DNA of 62,234 nucleotides from contig CADCPM010000032.1 in assembly GCA_902803315.1 (NCBI GenBank), forward strand, positions 1 through 62,234, given 5' to 3'. Position numbers and translations under genes: made by a program. A model generated the notes under the pieces. It worked only from the letters and a program-made list of their open reading frames with translations, made no database searches and was not told the DNA's origin. Positions 44,400 to 52,450 of the stretch are shown here, piece after piece. Positions within the stretch are counted from its first letter, which is position 1. Each line of letters begins with the position of its first letter. This stretch comes from an uncultured Coriobacteriaceae bacterium. GTDB taxonomy: Bacteria; Actinomycetota; Coriobacteriia; Coriobacteriales; Atopobiaceae.

Positions 44400-44993
44400 A
44401 TGGACCGCGACCGATTGGCCAAGCAACTTGACTTCGCCCTTACCATCGATGCCGAGAAGGACGTCATTCGTCGTACCTATCTGACGGAGCACCGAAGGCG
44501 CGAGAACGATGCCGAGCATGCGTGGCACATGAGCGTGATGGCCTATCTCCTTCGTGAGTATGCGAATGAGCCCATAGACCTTGCGCGCACCATGATCATG
44601 ACGCTCACGCACGATCTGGTGGAGATCTATGCAGGCGATACCTATGCCTACGACGAGGCAGGCCAGGCCACCGCACATGAGCGCGAGCTGGCGGCGGCAG
44701 ATCGCCTATATGCGATGCTTCCTCCCGATCAGGCACAGGAGCTGCGCGGCATATGGGAGGAATTCGAGGCAAACGAGACGCCGGAGGCGCACTTTGCCCA
44801 CGCAATGGACAACGTGCAGCCAATGATGCTCAACGATGCCAACGGCGGTGGCGACTGGAAGGAGCGTGACGTTGCGCGCTCCATGCCAGGTTCGCGCAAT
44901 GCCGTTACTCGTCTGGGGTCAACTGAGCTTGCGAACTATGTGGACGAGATGTTGGACAAGCACGTGGAGTACGGTAACCTGCGCCCGGAATAG
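44400..44993 (+). CDS. HD-domain phosphohydrolase (YfbR/HDDC2-like 5'-nucleotidase)
   Basis: The 197-aa protein shows the H...HD...D pattern (AEHAWHMSVMAYLL, then TLTHDLVEIYAGDTYAYD). It resembles HD_3 proteins acting on deoxyribonucleoside 5'-monophosphates. Coupling with the upstream C26 gene is likely (8 bases), although no shared pathway is obvious. Confidence 0.88.
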   Translation: MDRDRLAKQLDFALTIDAEKDVIRRTYLTEHRRRENDAEHAWHMSVMAYLLREYANEPIDLARTMIMTLTHDLVEIYAGDTYAYDEAGQATAHERELAAADRLYAMLPPDQAQELRGIWEEFEANETPEAHFAHAMDNVQPMMLNDANGGGDWKERDVARSMPGSRNAVTRLGSTELANYVDEMLDKHVEYGNLRPE

Positions 44994-45022
44994 GACTGGA
45001 GACTCAGGGGGAGCATCTCCTC

Positions 45023-45142
45023 GTTGCAGCTCACACCCCGTGCCTTCGCCGGTCCCGCATGCGGCTCCGCGCTCGCTTCGCTCGCTCACTTCGTGAGTCG
45101 CCGCTTGCGGTCCGGACAAAGGCGTGGGGTGTGAGCTGCAAC
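45023..45142. repeat. Palindromic repeat P1, copy H
   Basis: 42-bp arms (GTTGCAGCTCACACCCCGTG... and complement, with mismatches) flank a minus-orientation core. Pairing may extend outward (ACTGGAGACTCAGGGGG at 44995 against CCCCCTCAGTCCCCAGT ending near 45160), giving the longest P1 structure in the window. It lies between two plus-strand genes. Confidence 0.93.
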
Positions 45143-45247
45143 ACCCCCTCAGTCCCCAGTTGCGGCTCTTTCGTGCGCCATGCCATTCGACTTGCAATCT
45201 ATGACAAAATAGATAGGCGCGTAGCGATTCTTAGGGAGAGGAAAGGT

Positions 45248-46384
45248 ATGGATTTCTATCCAAGCAAGAAGCTTGGGTTCGGCCTTATGCGCTTGCCGCA
45301 AACCAACCCAAACGATCCCGCGTCCGTAGACGTGGAGCAGGTAAAGCAGATGGTGGACGCCTTTTTGGAAAGGGGCTTCACCTACTTTGATACCGCATGG
45401 ATGTACAATGGGTTCGCGAGCGAGAGTGTGGTAAAGGAGGCGCTTACGAGCCGGCATCCGCGCGAGTCGTTTACGCTCGCAACCAAGCTGCACAACGAGT
45501 TCTTCAACTCGTTAGAGGAGCGTGACGAGGTATTCAACGCTCAGCTGGAAAAGACCGGCGCCACGTATTTTGACTACTATCTGCTGCATGGCATCGAGGA
45601 GTCGAGCCTTCCTCACTACGAGAAGTTCGATTGCTTTGACTGGATTGTGCAGAAAAAGGAAAGGGGATTGGTTCGACATGCGGGCTTCTCGTTTCACGAC
45701 AGTGCCGAGCTGCTCGACAAAATCCTCACCGAGCACCCGCAGATGGAGTTCGTGCAGCTGCAGATCAATTACCTGGACTGGGAGAGCGAGTGGATTCAGT
45801 CGCGTGCCTGCTACGAGGTGGCGACCAAGCACAATAAGCCCGTTATCGTAATGGAGCCCATTAAGGGCGGTACGTTGGCAAACGTGCCCGCAGACGCCGA
45901 GAAGATACTCACGGATCTGGACCCCAACCTCTCGGAGGCAAGCTGGGCCATCCGCTTTGTGGCAAGTCTGCCAAACGTTATGTGCGTGCTCTCGGGCATG
46001 AGCAATTTGGAGCAGATGCAGGACAACCTGTCCTATATGGAAGACTTCGTGCCCCTAACGGATGCAGAGAAGGACGCCTGCTTTGAGGTCGCGGCCATCA
46101 TCAACAAGCAGATCGCCGTTGCGTGCACGGGTTGCCACTACTGCACCGACGGCTGTCCCATGAACATCTGCATACCCGAGTACTTCTCGCTATACAACGA
46201 GGACATGCGGGACGACCTCGAGCACAAGGGTTGGACCATCAACTTTACCAACTACGACAAGCTGGCCGAGGAGTTTGGCAAGGCATCCGACTGCGTTGGA
46301 TGTGGCCAGTGCGAGGACATGTGCCCGCAGCACCTGCCCATCACGCATCTGATCGAGAGCGTGGCCGCACACTTCGAGCGTTAG
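45248..46384 (+). CDS. Aldo/keto reductase with C-terminal ferredoxin domain
   Basis: 378 aa. The AKR barrel (1-285) shows FDTAWMY (Asp, Tyr), ATKLH (Lys) and YLLHGI (His) catalytic positions. A C-terminal 4Fe-4S domain has CTGCHYCTDGCPMNIC and CVGCGQCEDMCPQHLPI. Such fusions, common in anaerobes, likely take electrons from ferredoxin-type clusters; the substrate is unknown. ATG at 45248 follows GGAGAGGAAAGG. Confidence 0.92.
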   Translation: MDFYPSKKLGFGLMRLPQTNPNDPASVDVEQVKQMVDAFLERGFTYFDTAWMYNGFASESVVKEALTSRHPRESFTLATKLHNEFFNSLEERDEVFNAQLEKTGATYFDYYLLHGIEESSLPHYEKFDCFDWIVQKKERGLVRHAGFSFHDSAELLDKILTEHPQMEFVQLQINYLDWESEWIQSRACYEVATKHNKPVIVMEPIKGGTLANVPADAEKILTDLDPNLSEASWAIRFVASLPNVMCVLSGMSNLEQMQDNLSYMEDFVPLTDAEKDACFEVAAIINKQIAVACTGCHYCTDGCPMNICIPEYFSLYNEDMRDDLEHKGWTINFTNYDKLAEEFGKASDCVGCGQCEDMCPQHLPITHLIESVAAHFER

Positions 46385-46394
46385 CCAAAACGGG

Positions 46395-46468
46395 CGCGCG
46401 AGCTTAGGGACAGGCCCCGAGTTCAGGTTTTAGGACCTTAACTCGGGGCCTGTCCCTAAGCTCGCGCG
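46395..46468. repeat. Palindromic repeat P2, copy 6 (GGACAGGCCCC type)
   Basis: 34-bp arms (CGCGCGAGCTTAGGGACAGG... and complement) with one mismatch. The outer CGCGCGAGCTTA and inner GAGTTCAGG parts are specific to this copy. It lies between the convergent AKR and pth2 genes. Confidence 0.95.
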
Positions 46469-46480
46469 GATTCGCTGGCG

Positions 46481-46921
46481 CTAGTACAGCGGAAGGTCAC
46501 CCGTCAATGGGTCGATTTGGTCTGGGTAGAGAGGTTCGAAGGCGAGGCAGGTGTAGGTGGGCTCGCCGTGGAATTCGGTAAAGCCGGCATCGCGTACCAA
46601 GGCAACGGCAAAGCCCTCCTCGCGGCCACGTGCCGCGATCTCGAGCAGGGCCTCCTCGCCGTCCACGTATACGCAAACCTTGGCAACCCCCGCGTCGAAC
46701 CAGCTCGAAAGCGGTGTTATGGGAGTCCCCCCGTCTTCTAGGTAGACCCAGTTTTGGCCGGGGGTTACCCGCACCTGATCGAGCCTCCCCTCGCGTGCGA
46801 GCGCCATGAGCGTGGCCTCCACGCAGGCGTGTCCAGCCTGCGCGGCAATCTTTCCCTTGCGCATGCGAAGGTCGCGGCGCATGACGATCATCTGCTTGGA
46901 CTTGTAGGTACGTTCTGGCAT
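46481..46921 (-). CDS. Pth2-type peptidyl-tRNA hydrolase
   Basis: The 146-aa protein matches the archaeal/eukaryotic Pth2 fold: KQMIVMRRDLRMRKGKIAAQ, AGHACVEATL, then VCVYVDGEEALLEIAARG and FALVRDAG-like VALVRDAGFTEF. Pth2 releases tRNA from stalled peptidyl-tRNA and is sporadic in bacteria, where Pth1 is usual. ATG at 46921 is 6 bases after GAGGG; ATG at 46924 is also possible. It follows glpK by about 10 bases. Confidence 0.85.
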   Translation of the reverse strand: MPERTYKSKQMIVMRRDLRMRKGKIAAQAGHACVEATLMALAREGRLDQVRVTPGQNWVYLEDGGTPITPLSSWFDAGVAKVCVYVDGEEALLEIAARGREEGFAVALVRDAGFTEFHGEPTYTCLAFEPLYPDQIDPLTGDLPLY

Positions 46922-46931
46922 CATGTCCCTC

Positions 46932-48425
46932 TTACGCAATCGTGCGCTTTACGGCCTTGGCCCAGCCATAGAGCAACTCTTCTGCCTGCTCGCGTTCCAT
47001 CGTGGCCGTAAACACGTCGTCGTTGGCGCGCATGGCAACCAGCTCTTCGGTGTTCTTCCAGAATCCGCAGCTGAGTCCCGCCAAGTACGCAGCCCCCAGC
47101 GCGGTTGTCTCTATGTTTTGGGGACGATGGAGCTCACGGTCGAGGATGTCCGCCTGGAATTGCATGAGCAGATTGTTTGCTGACGCCCCTCCGTCCACGT
47201 TGAGCACGTCAATCGGGCGTCCCGCATCCGCTTCCATGGCGTGGACAAGGTCAGAGACTTGGTACGCGATGGACTCGAGCGCGGCGCGTACCAAGTGCGC
47301 TCGGTTGGTGCCACGGGTAATTCCGCAAATGGTGCCCCGTGCGTCAGCCTCCCACCAAGGAGCACCGAGGCCGGTAAAGGCGGGCACAACATACACGCCG
47401 CCCGTGTTTGGCACGGTGGCGGCAAGGGCCTCGCTCTCTGCTGCCGTATGGATGAGTCCGAGCTCGTCGCGCACCCACTGCATGACGGCGCCACCCACAA
47501 AGACCGATCCCTCGAGGGCATATTCGGTGTGCCCGACATCGGGAGCGCTTGCGGCAATAGTGGTTACCAGTTGATTTGCCGAGTCGATTGCCTCGGCGCC
47601 AGTATGCATAAGAAGGAAGCAACCCGTGCCGTACGTGTTCTTGGCCTGGCCGGACGCAAAGCAGCATTGGCCAAAGAGCGATGCCTGCTGGTCGCCCGCG
47701 ACGCCGCAAATGGGGATGCCGGCAGGTACGCCCGGATAGCTGGTCTCGCCAAAGGACCCGGATGAGGGTCGAACCTCGGGCATCATGGGTTTGGGGATGT
47801 TAAACAGCTCGAGCAGCTCGTCGTCCCATGCGCCCTCGTGGATGTTGTACAGCATGGTGCGGCTTGCGTTGGTTGGGTCGGTGGCATGCACGAGTCCGCC
47901 TGTAAGCACCCAAATCAGGTAGGTGTCCACAGTTCCAAACAACAGCTCTCCTGCCTCCGCCCGCTCGCGAGCGCCGTCGATGTTGTCCAACAGCCATGCG
48001 ATCTTGCTTGCCGAGAAGTACGCGTCGGGCAAAAGGCCGGTCTTTTCTCGCACCATCTTTGCGACGGACGGATCGCCGCAAAGCCTTTGCACGAGGTCGG
48101 CGGTACGGCGGCATTGCCACACGATGGCGTTCGCAATGGGCTGTCCTGTGGCGGGGTCCCACACGATGGTGGTCTCTCGCTGGTTGTCGATGCCGATCCC
48201 CGCAATGTCCTTCTCGGTAAGGTTGTGCCGCGCGAGGAGCTCGGTGAGCGAGCCCAACTGAGAGAACAGGATCTCCTGTGGGTTGTGCTCCACCCAGCCG
48301 GGCTGAGGGTAGATCTGAGTAAAGGGGCGCTGAACAAAGTCAACCATCTGCGCGTTGTGATCTATGAGCACTGCGCGTGACGATGTGGTCCCCTGATCGA
48401 GTGCTATAACGAATCGCTCGCTCAT
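46932..48425 (-). CDS. glpK: Glycerol kinase
   Basis: This FGGY-family kinase makes glycerol-3-phosphate from glycerol and ATP. The 497 aa begin with ALDQGTTSSRAVL and contain VWQCRRTA, the second FGGY signature in GGVYVVPAFTGLGAPWWEADARG and NVDGGASANN. The start overlaps the lipase gene stop (ATGA), so translation is coupled. GlpF and GlpD/GlpO are not in the window. Confidence 0.97.
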   Translation of the reverse strand: MSERFVIALDQGTTSSRAVLIDHNAQMVDFVQRPFTQIYPQPGWVEHNPQEILFSQLGSLTELLARHNLTEKDIAGIGIDNQRETTIVWDPATGQPIANAIVWQCRRTADLVQRLCGDPSVAKMVREKTGLLPDAYFSASKIAWLLDNIDGARERAEAGELLFGTVDTYLIWVLTGGLVHATDPTNASRTMLYNIHEGAWDDELLELFNIPKPMMPEVRPSSGSFGETSYPGVPAGIPICGVAGDQQASLFGQCCFASGQAKNTYGTGCFLLMHTGAEAIDSANQLVTTIAASAPDVGHTEYALEGSVFVGGAVMQWVRDELGLIHTAAESEALAATVPNTGGVYVVPAFTGLGAPWWEADARGTICGITRGTNRAHLVRAALESIAYQVSDLVHAMEADAGRPIDVLNVDGGASANNLLMQFQADILDRELHRPQNIETTALGAAYLAGLSCGFWKNTEELVAMRANDDVFTATMEREQAEELLYGWAKAVKRTIA

Positions 48426-49363
48426 ATGCGTGCCTCCATCCATGATGCAATATCGTCCATAACGCGCCTCGCCCCGGTCTCGTTAAGTATTTCGTGGCGC
48501 ATATGGTCATATATCGTGCATGTGACATCGGTGATGCCTGCCTTACGAGCCATGTCTGCAGCGATCTTAACGCCCTTGCCCATGTTTCCCACTGGGTCGC
48601 CGGCACCTGCAACGAAGAGGAGCGGCAGGTCCTTTGGTACGCGGCCAAAGCATGCGGACGAGCAGACTTCTCCTGTGAGCGCAGTAAGGGTTGCGTTGCC
48701 ACCTGCCGAGAACGGGAATCCGCATCGCTTGTCGGCAATGTAGGCCTCTACGTTCTCCTTGTTGTACGAGAGCCAATCCAGGGGCGTGCGTGCGTTTTCG
48801 ATTGCCTTGCCATAGGCGCCCACAGAGAGGTCGCCCAGTAGCTTGCTCACATGTTCCTGGCCATTCACCTTGCCAATAAGGCGGGCGGCAAGGTTGCCTG
48901 CGTTCGAGGTCATCGGCGGGATGTGGCCCGTCCCGCAGATAATGGCGCCAGCAAGTCCGGGGGCGCATTCGCTTATGTATGCCCGCACCACGAAGCTGCC
49001 CATGGAATGGCCAAAAAGGAAGTAAGGGAGTTTAGTGTCTAGTTGCTCATGCATGGCAGCGCGCATATGGCCCACGTCACCAACGAGGATGTCTCGCCCT
49101 CCGCGAATGGGAATATGTCCCCATTCCCGTTGGTCGTTGACGCTCCGGCCATGTCCAAAATGGTCATGTCCGCAAACCACAAAGCCACGCTCGTTAAGAT
49201 ATGCGGCAAACGGCTCATACCGCTGTATGTGCTCTGCCATGCCGTGTACGAGCTGGATGACTGCACGAGGCTCATCTTTTGGCCACCAGATAGTGCCGTG
49301 TATTTGCGTGGTTCCCGAAGTCGATTCAAAACTGACGTTTTGCGTACGATCTCCCTTATACAT
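48422..49363 (-). CDS. Monoacylglycerol lipase-like alpha/beta hydrolase
   Basis: The 313-aa protein has LVHGMAEHIQRYEPFAAYL (oxyanion region), FGHSMGSFV (nucleophile Ser120), an acid in AGAGDPVG and the histidine in YDHMRHEIL, the pattern of lysophospholipase/monoglyceride lipase family members. No signal peptide, so it acts in the cytoplasm. Coupled by ATGA to glpK, it most likely releases glycerol that GlpK then phosphorylates. The start follows GGAGG in AAAAGGGAGGCGTT. Confidence 0.92.
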   Translation of the reverse strand: MYKGDRTQNVSFESTSGTTQIHGTIWWPKDEPRAVIQLVHGMAEHIQRYEPFAAYLNERGFVVCGHDHFGHGRSVNDQREWGHIPIRGGRDILVGDVGHMRAAMHEQLDTKLPYFLFGHSMGSFVVRAYISECAPGLAGAIICGTGHIPPMTSNAGNLAARLIGKVNGQEHVSKLLGDLSVGAYGKAIENARTPLDWLSYNKENVEAYIADKRCGFPFSAGGNATLTALTGEVCSSACFGRVPKDLPLLFVAGAGDPVGNMGKGVKIAADMARKAGITDVTCTIYDHMRHEILNETGARRVMDDIASWMEARI

Positions 49364-49493
49364 AACGCCTCCCTTTTCCTAGCGATACCCTATAAGTTTG
49401 TACGCTTCCATTGTAGGCTCTCGTGTGGTTGCGGCGCTCCGCATTCCCCCAAGAGGGTCCTTCTCTTTTCCGTATGGGTTCGCTATGGGCCTA

Positions 49494-49595
49494 CGCACTC
49501 GCGTATGAGGCTCGGCGCGCAAGCGGCTTCGCGCTCGCTTCGCTCGCTCACTTCGTGAGTCGCCGCCTGCACGCCGCGCCTCAAGCGCGAGCGCG
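49494..49595. repeat. Palindromic repeat P1, copy I
   Basis: 33-bp arms (CGCACTCGCGTATGAGGCTC... and complement, about five mismatches) flank a minus-orientation core. It lies in the 466-bp divergent gap (49364-49829) between the lipase operon and the LytTR gene. Confidence 0.92.
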
Positions 49596-49707
49596 CGGAT
49601 GGTTGACGCTTAATAAGGGAGGCGCTTACCTTTGTTTGTGGCCAGCGGCATAAAGGGCTTGGGAAGTCTTTTTTCGAAAATGTGGAGAAAATCGCAATTA
49701 TTGAAGA

Positions 49708-49779
49708 ACGAACGACACATGTTTTGGAACAAGCTCAATTTATCCAATTAAACGTTTGCACGACAAAACCATCGTTCGT
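49708..49779. promoter_or_regulatory. Inverted pair ACGAACGA / TCGTTCGT upstream of the LytTR gene
   Basis: Two perfect 8-bp complements (49708-49715 and 49772-49779) frame an AT-rich stretch that begins about 50 bases before the LytTR start. They may be operator halves for autoregulation; by eye only. Confidence 0.4.
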
Positions 49780-49829
49780 AGACTGAAACCAAGCGAGGGT
49801 TACGACCGCGCCGCGAGAACGGAGTGGCC

Positions 49830-50663
49830 ATGGCTACACCATACGTGCGTACTACAGAGAGCTCCGTTGACGCGTTCGCCAAGGAGGCGCTGCGGCTAAC
49901 CAAAGACTACCTTCGCCATCTGTATGCTCGCAACTACGATTGGTGTCTAAACAAGACGGCAAAGGAATTCACCTGGATTGGTCTTCAGAAGGACTACGTT
50001 GCCAACTCGCGCGACGATTTCGCTGCTTTTTTGGATGGTAAAAAGAATTGTATTGAGATGGCCACGGTCACGGACGAGGAGTATTCCGTTGCCTTGTGTT
50101 CCGAGCGAATCTGCTGCATATCGGGACGCTATCTCGTTCTTACGCCTCCCGAAGGCGAGAGTGTGTATGCGCATTGGAATAGGTGCACGTTAATATGGCA
50201 CCGTAGCGGAAGGCGTACGCAACTTGCCCATCTGCACATATCCGCGCCGGTGGACTATGTGGAGGAGGGAGACAGCTATCCCATAACGGCAGGGACGGAG
50301 ACCTATCGATACATGCGGTCGCTTCGCCGGCTTGGCTCCTCGCGGACGAATGTGTCGTTGTATGACGTGGACGGAACCGTTCACTGGGTGCATCCCTCGC
50401 AGATCATCTACCTTGAGGCAAGCCGCAAGAGGACTATCGTTCACTGCATGACCAAGGACATTGTTGTTCCGGCTGTTATTCGTGATGCCGTGGAGATGGT
50501 AGACAACAAGATCATGCGCGTGCATCGAAGCTATGCCGTGAACCGCGACCACGTGGTGGAACTCAAGGCGGGACGGCTCCTTCTTGACGATGGCACTTCC
50601 ATTGCGATTCCCGCCAAGCGCATGGCTGACGTTCGCGCCCAACTTACTGGCCGTCAGGCTTAA
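49830..50663 (+). CDS. LytTR DNA-binding protein with N-terminal SnoaL/NTF2-like domain
   Basis: 277 aa. The N-terminal half (about 10-150) looks like an NTF2/SnoaL-type domain (ALRLTKDYLRHLYARNYDWCL, FTWIG, HWNRCTLIWH). The C-terminal half is LytTR (IIYLEASRKRTIVHC to RVHRSYAVNRDHV and GTSIAIPAKR). No receiver domain or histidine kinase is adjacent, so the NTF2-like part may sense a ligand directly. ATG at 49830 follows CGGAG weakly. It precedes two envelope genes. Confidence 0.85.
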   Translation: MATPYVRTTESSVDAFAKEALRLTKDYLRHLYARNYDWCLNKTAKEFTWIGLQKDYVANSRDDFAAFLDGKKNCIEMATVTDEEYSVALCSERICCISGRYLVLTPPEGESVYAHWNRCTLIWHRSGRRTQLAHLHISAPVDYVEEGDSYPITAGTETYRYMRSLRRLGSSRTNVSLYDVDGTVHWVHPSQIIYLEASRKRTIVHCMTKDIVVPAVIRDAVEMVDNKIMRVHRSYAVNRDHVVELKAGRLLLDDGTSIAIPAKRMADVRAQLTGRQA

Positions 50664-50668
50664 ACCAC

Positions 50669-50698
50669 TTGAGTGTATTCACATTTTGCCCCTAGAAT
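50669..50698 (+). promoter_or_regulatory. Candidate promoter for the zinc-ribbon surface protein
   Basis: TTGAGT, an 18-base spacer and TAGAAT lie about 70 bases before the ATG at 50770. Confidence 0.5.
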
Positions 50699-50769
50699 GT
50701 GGAAAGGTGCCTGTGTTCAGGCTAACGCTTTTATGGTTTTGAATACCGACGAAGGTTAAGAGGGTCTCC

Positions 50770-52263
50770 ATGGAATGTCCGCGTTGTGGAGAAAAACTCT
50801 ATTATGGGACGCGCTTTTGTCCGTCATGTGGGCTCGTGGTGGAGGATTTGGTTAAGGATCTTGCCGAACAGGGGCAGGAGTCGGAAGACGAATCTGGTTT
50901 GGAAGTCAATCCAAGCGATCGGATATCTCCCGAAGAGAGCGACTCCGCAAAGGACGATTCAAGCGGGCGCGACCCTAAAGACAATGCGGAGTCGGGGGAC
51001 GGAGACGAGGGTCTCACCGAGCTAGAGGAGTCTGGTGAGGATAGATCGCAGTCTGTCGTAGCCGAAGCGGATGCGCCTGAGGATGCTTTGGAAGGGGCTT
51101 CCTCGCAAGAGGACCCTAGCGGAAAAGACGGAGCGGTGGACTCTGTTGAGTCGCAGGAAGAGGGCCAAGAGGGTAAAGACGCTCTTTCCGAATCCGAGTC
51201 GGTGTCTGATGATGAGGTTACGCTTGCGCCGTCGGAAGATGAAGCAGGCGATTCTGCAGCGTCAAAGGCACGCGACGCTGGATCTGCGGAAGATGGGCAT
51301 GCAGCGGAAGTTCCTGTGGGGAGCGAAAGTGCGGAGCAGGGCGTGCCGGGGGACGTACGTCCAACGACGTCAATATCGTCGTTTGTGAGGGAACACAAGC
51401 GGCTATGTATAGTAGTTTGCGCAATTGCGGCAATATTGCTCATGGTTGTTGTTGCGCTTTTCGTGCGTGGGGCGGGGGAATCGAGGCGGGAGCAGGAGGA
51501 GCAGGCAGCCCTTGAGCAGGCGCTCAACACCGCCCTGCCCGTAGCGGTGACCTTAGACATCGAAGGCTACCAGGAAGAGCATATGACGCCCATTCCTTTG
51601 CGCGTAAAGGGGAAAGCGGCAAATGGGAAGGAAGTGGACGAGGTCCATCTTGTTACCCCCAATCGTGCCAGTATTTCCATGCTTCCCGGATCATATGGCA
51701 TTTCGCTGGAAGGCCGACCCGTATCGGACGAGGGAGTGGTGTTCGACGGTTCTGTGGACACCTTCACTGTGGAGGTGGCAGCGCCTCAGCAGTCAACGCA
51801 AGACAAGGAAGCGAGCCAGAGCGAAAAAGGGGATGGCGTGGCATCGGAAAGCCCCGTCTTCGTTTTTGCCCCCATTGCTCCCGAGAACGTACGAGACGTA
51901 GATGTGGATGCGTTGCGCTCCTGGATGAAGACGGCTGGTATTGGCAATGCGGAGTCATATATAGACGCGGTCGTCAACAGGCGCAATGAGGCGTTGGAGC
52001 GTCTTGAGCAGGAGCAGGCGGCGCGTGAGGAAGAAGAGCTTAAAAAGGTTGAAGACACGACGCGCCAGATCCAAGAGCAGATCAAAAACGGTCAAAAGAG
52101 ACAGAACAGCTCATCGAGCAGCCAAACGGGTAATCAGCAGAATGGGTCTTCCTCTGGCTATGGGTCGGGTGCGCAAGACTCAACGGGCGAAGATGGCTAT
52201 GGTTGGGACGGCTACGATTCGTACGACTACTATTATGGGCAGTCGGACGCCTGGGGCTATTAG
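50770..52263 (+). CDS. Zinc-ribbon, acidic-linker, single-pass envelope protein
   Basis: 497 aa. A zinc ribbon (Cys3, Cys6, Cys17, Cys20) leads into a long acidic Asp/Glu/Ser-rich disordered stretch (about 30-200), one transmembrane helix (about 211-232), an extracellular domain, a Glu/Arg coiled coil (about 400-445) and a Ser/Gly/Tyr-rich tail ending in GWDGYDSYDYYYGQ. I do not recognise the extracellular part. The topology (sensor-like ribbon inside, helical stalk outside) and the position between a LytTR regulator and an L,D-transpeptidase suggest an envelope role. Confidence 0.75.
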   Translation: MECPRCGEKLYYGTRFCPSCGLVVEDLVKDLAEQGQESEDESGLEVNPSDRISPEESDSAKDDSSGRDPKDNAESGDGDEGLTELEESGEDRSQSVVAEADAPEDALEGASSQEDPSGKDGAVDSVESQEEGQEGKDALSESESVSDDEVTLAPSEDEAGDSAASKARDAGSAEDGHAAEVPVGSESAEQGVPGDVRPTTSISSFVREHKRLCIVVCAIAAILLMVVVALFVRGAGESRREQEEQAALEQALNTALPVAVTLDIEGYQEEHMTPIPLRVKGKAANGKEVDEVHLVTPNRASISMLPGSYGISLEGRPVSDEGVVFDGSVDTFTVEVAAPQQSTQDKEASQSEKGDGVASESPVFVFAPIAPENVRDVDVDALRSWMKTAGIGNAESYIDAVVNRRNEALERLEQEQAAREEEELKKVEDTTRQIQEQIKNGQKRQNSSSSSQTGNQQNGSSSGYGSGAQDSTGEDGYGWDGYDSYDYYYGQSDAWGY

Positions 52264-52450
52264 CGTAAGGCCTGCCGAAATCAGGGGACTAATCGTGATG
52301 GCTTCCCTTCACGCGCATTTATGAAAACAGACCTTGGAATAGGTTTTTTGGTCAAGAACGATTGTTGTGTGTGTTCGCACAAAATGCACTTCAATTTGGC
52401 ATAATGGCTTTCGCTGCAAAGCAAAAAAACCAAGTGTCTGGGAGAATTAC

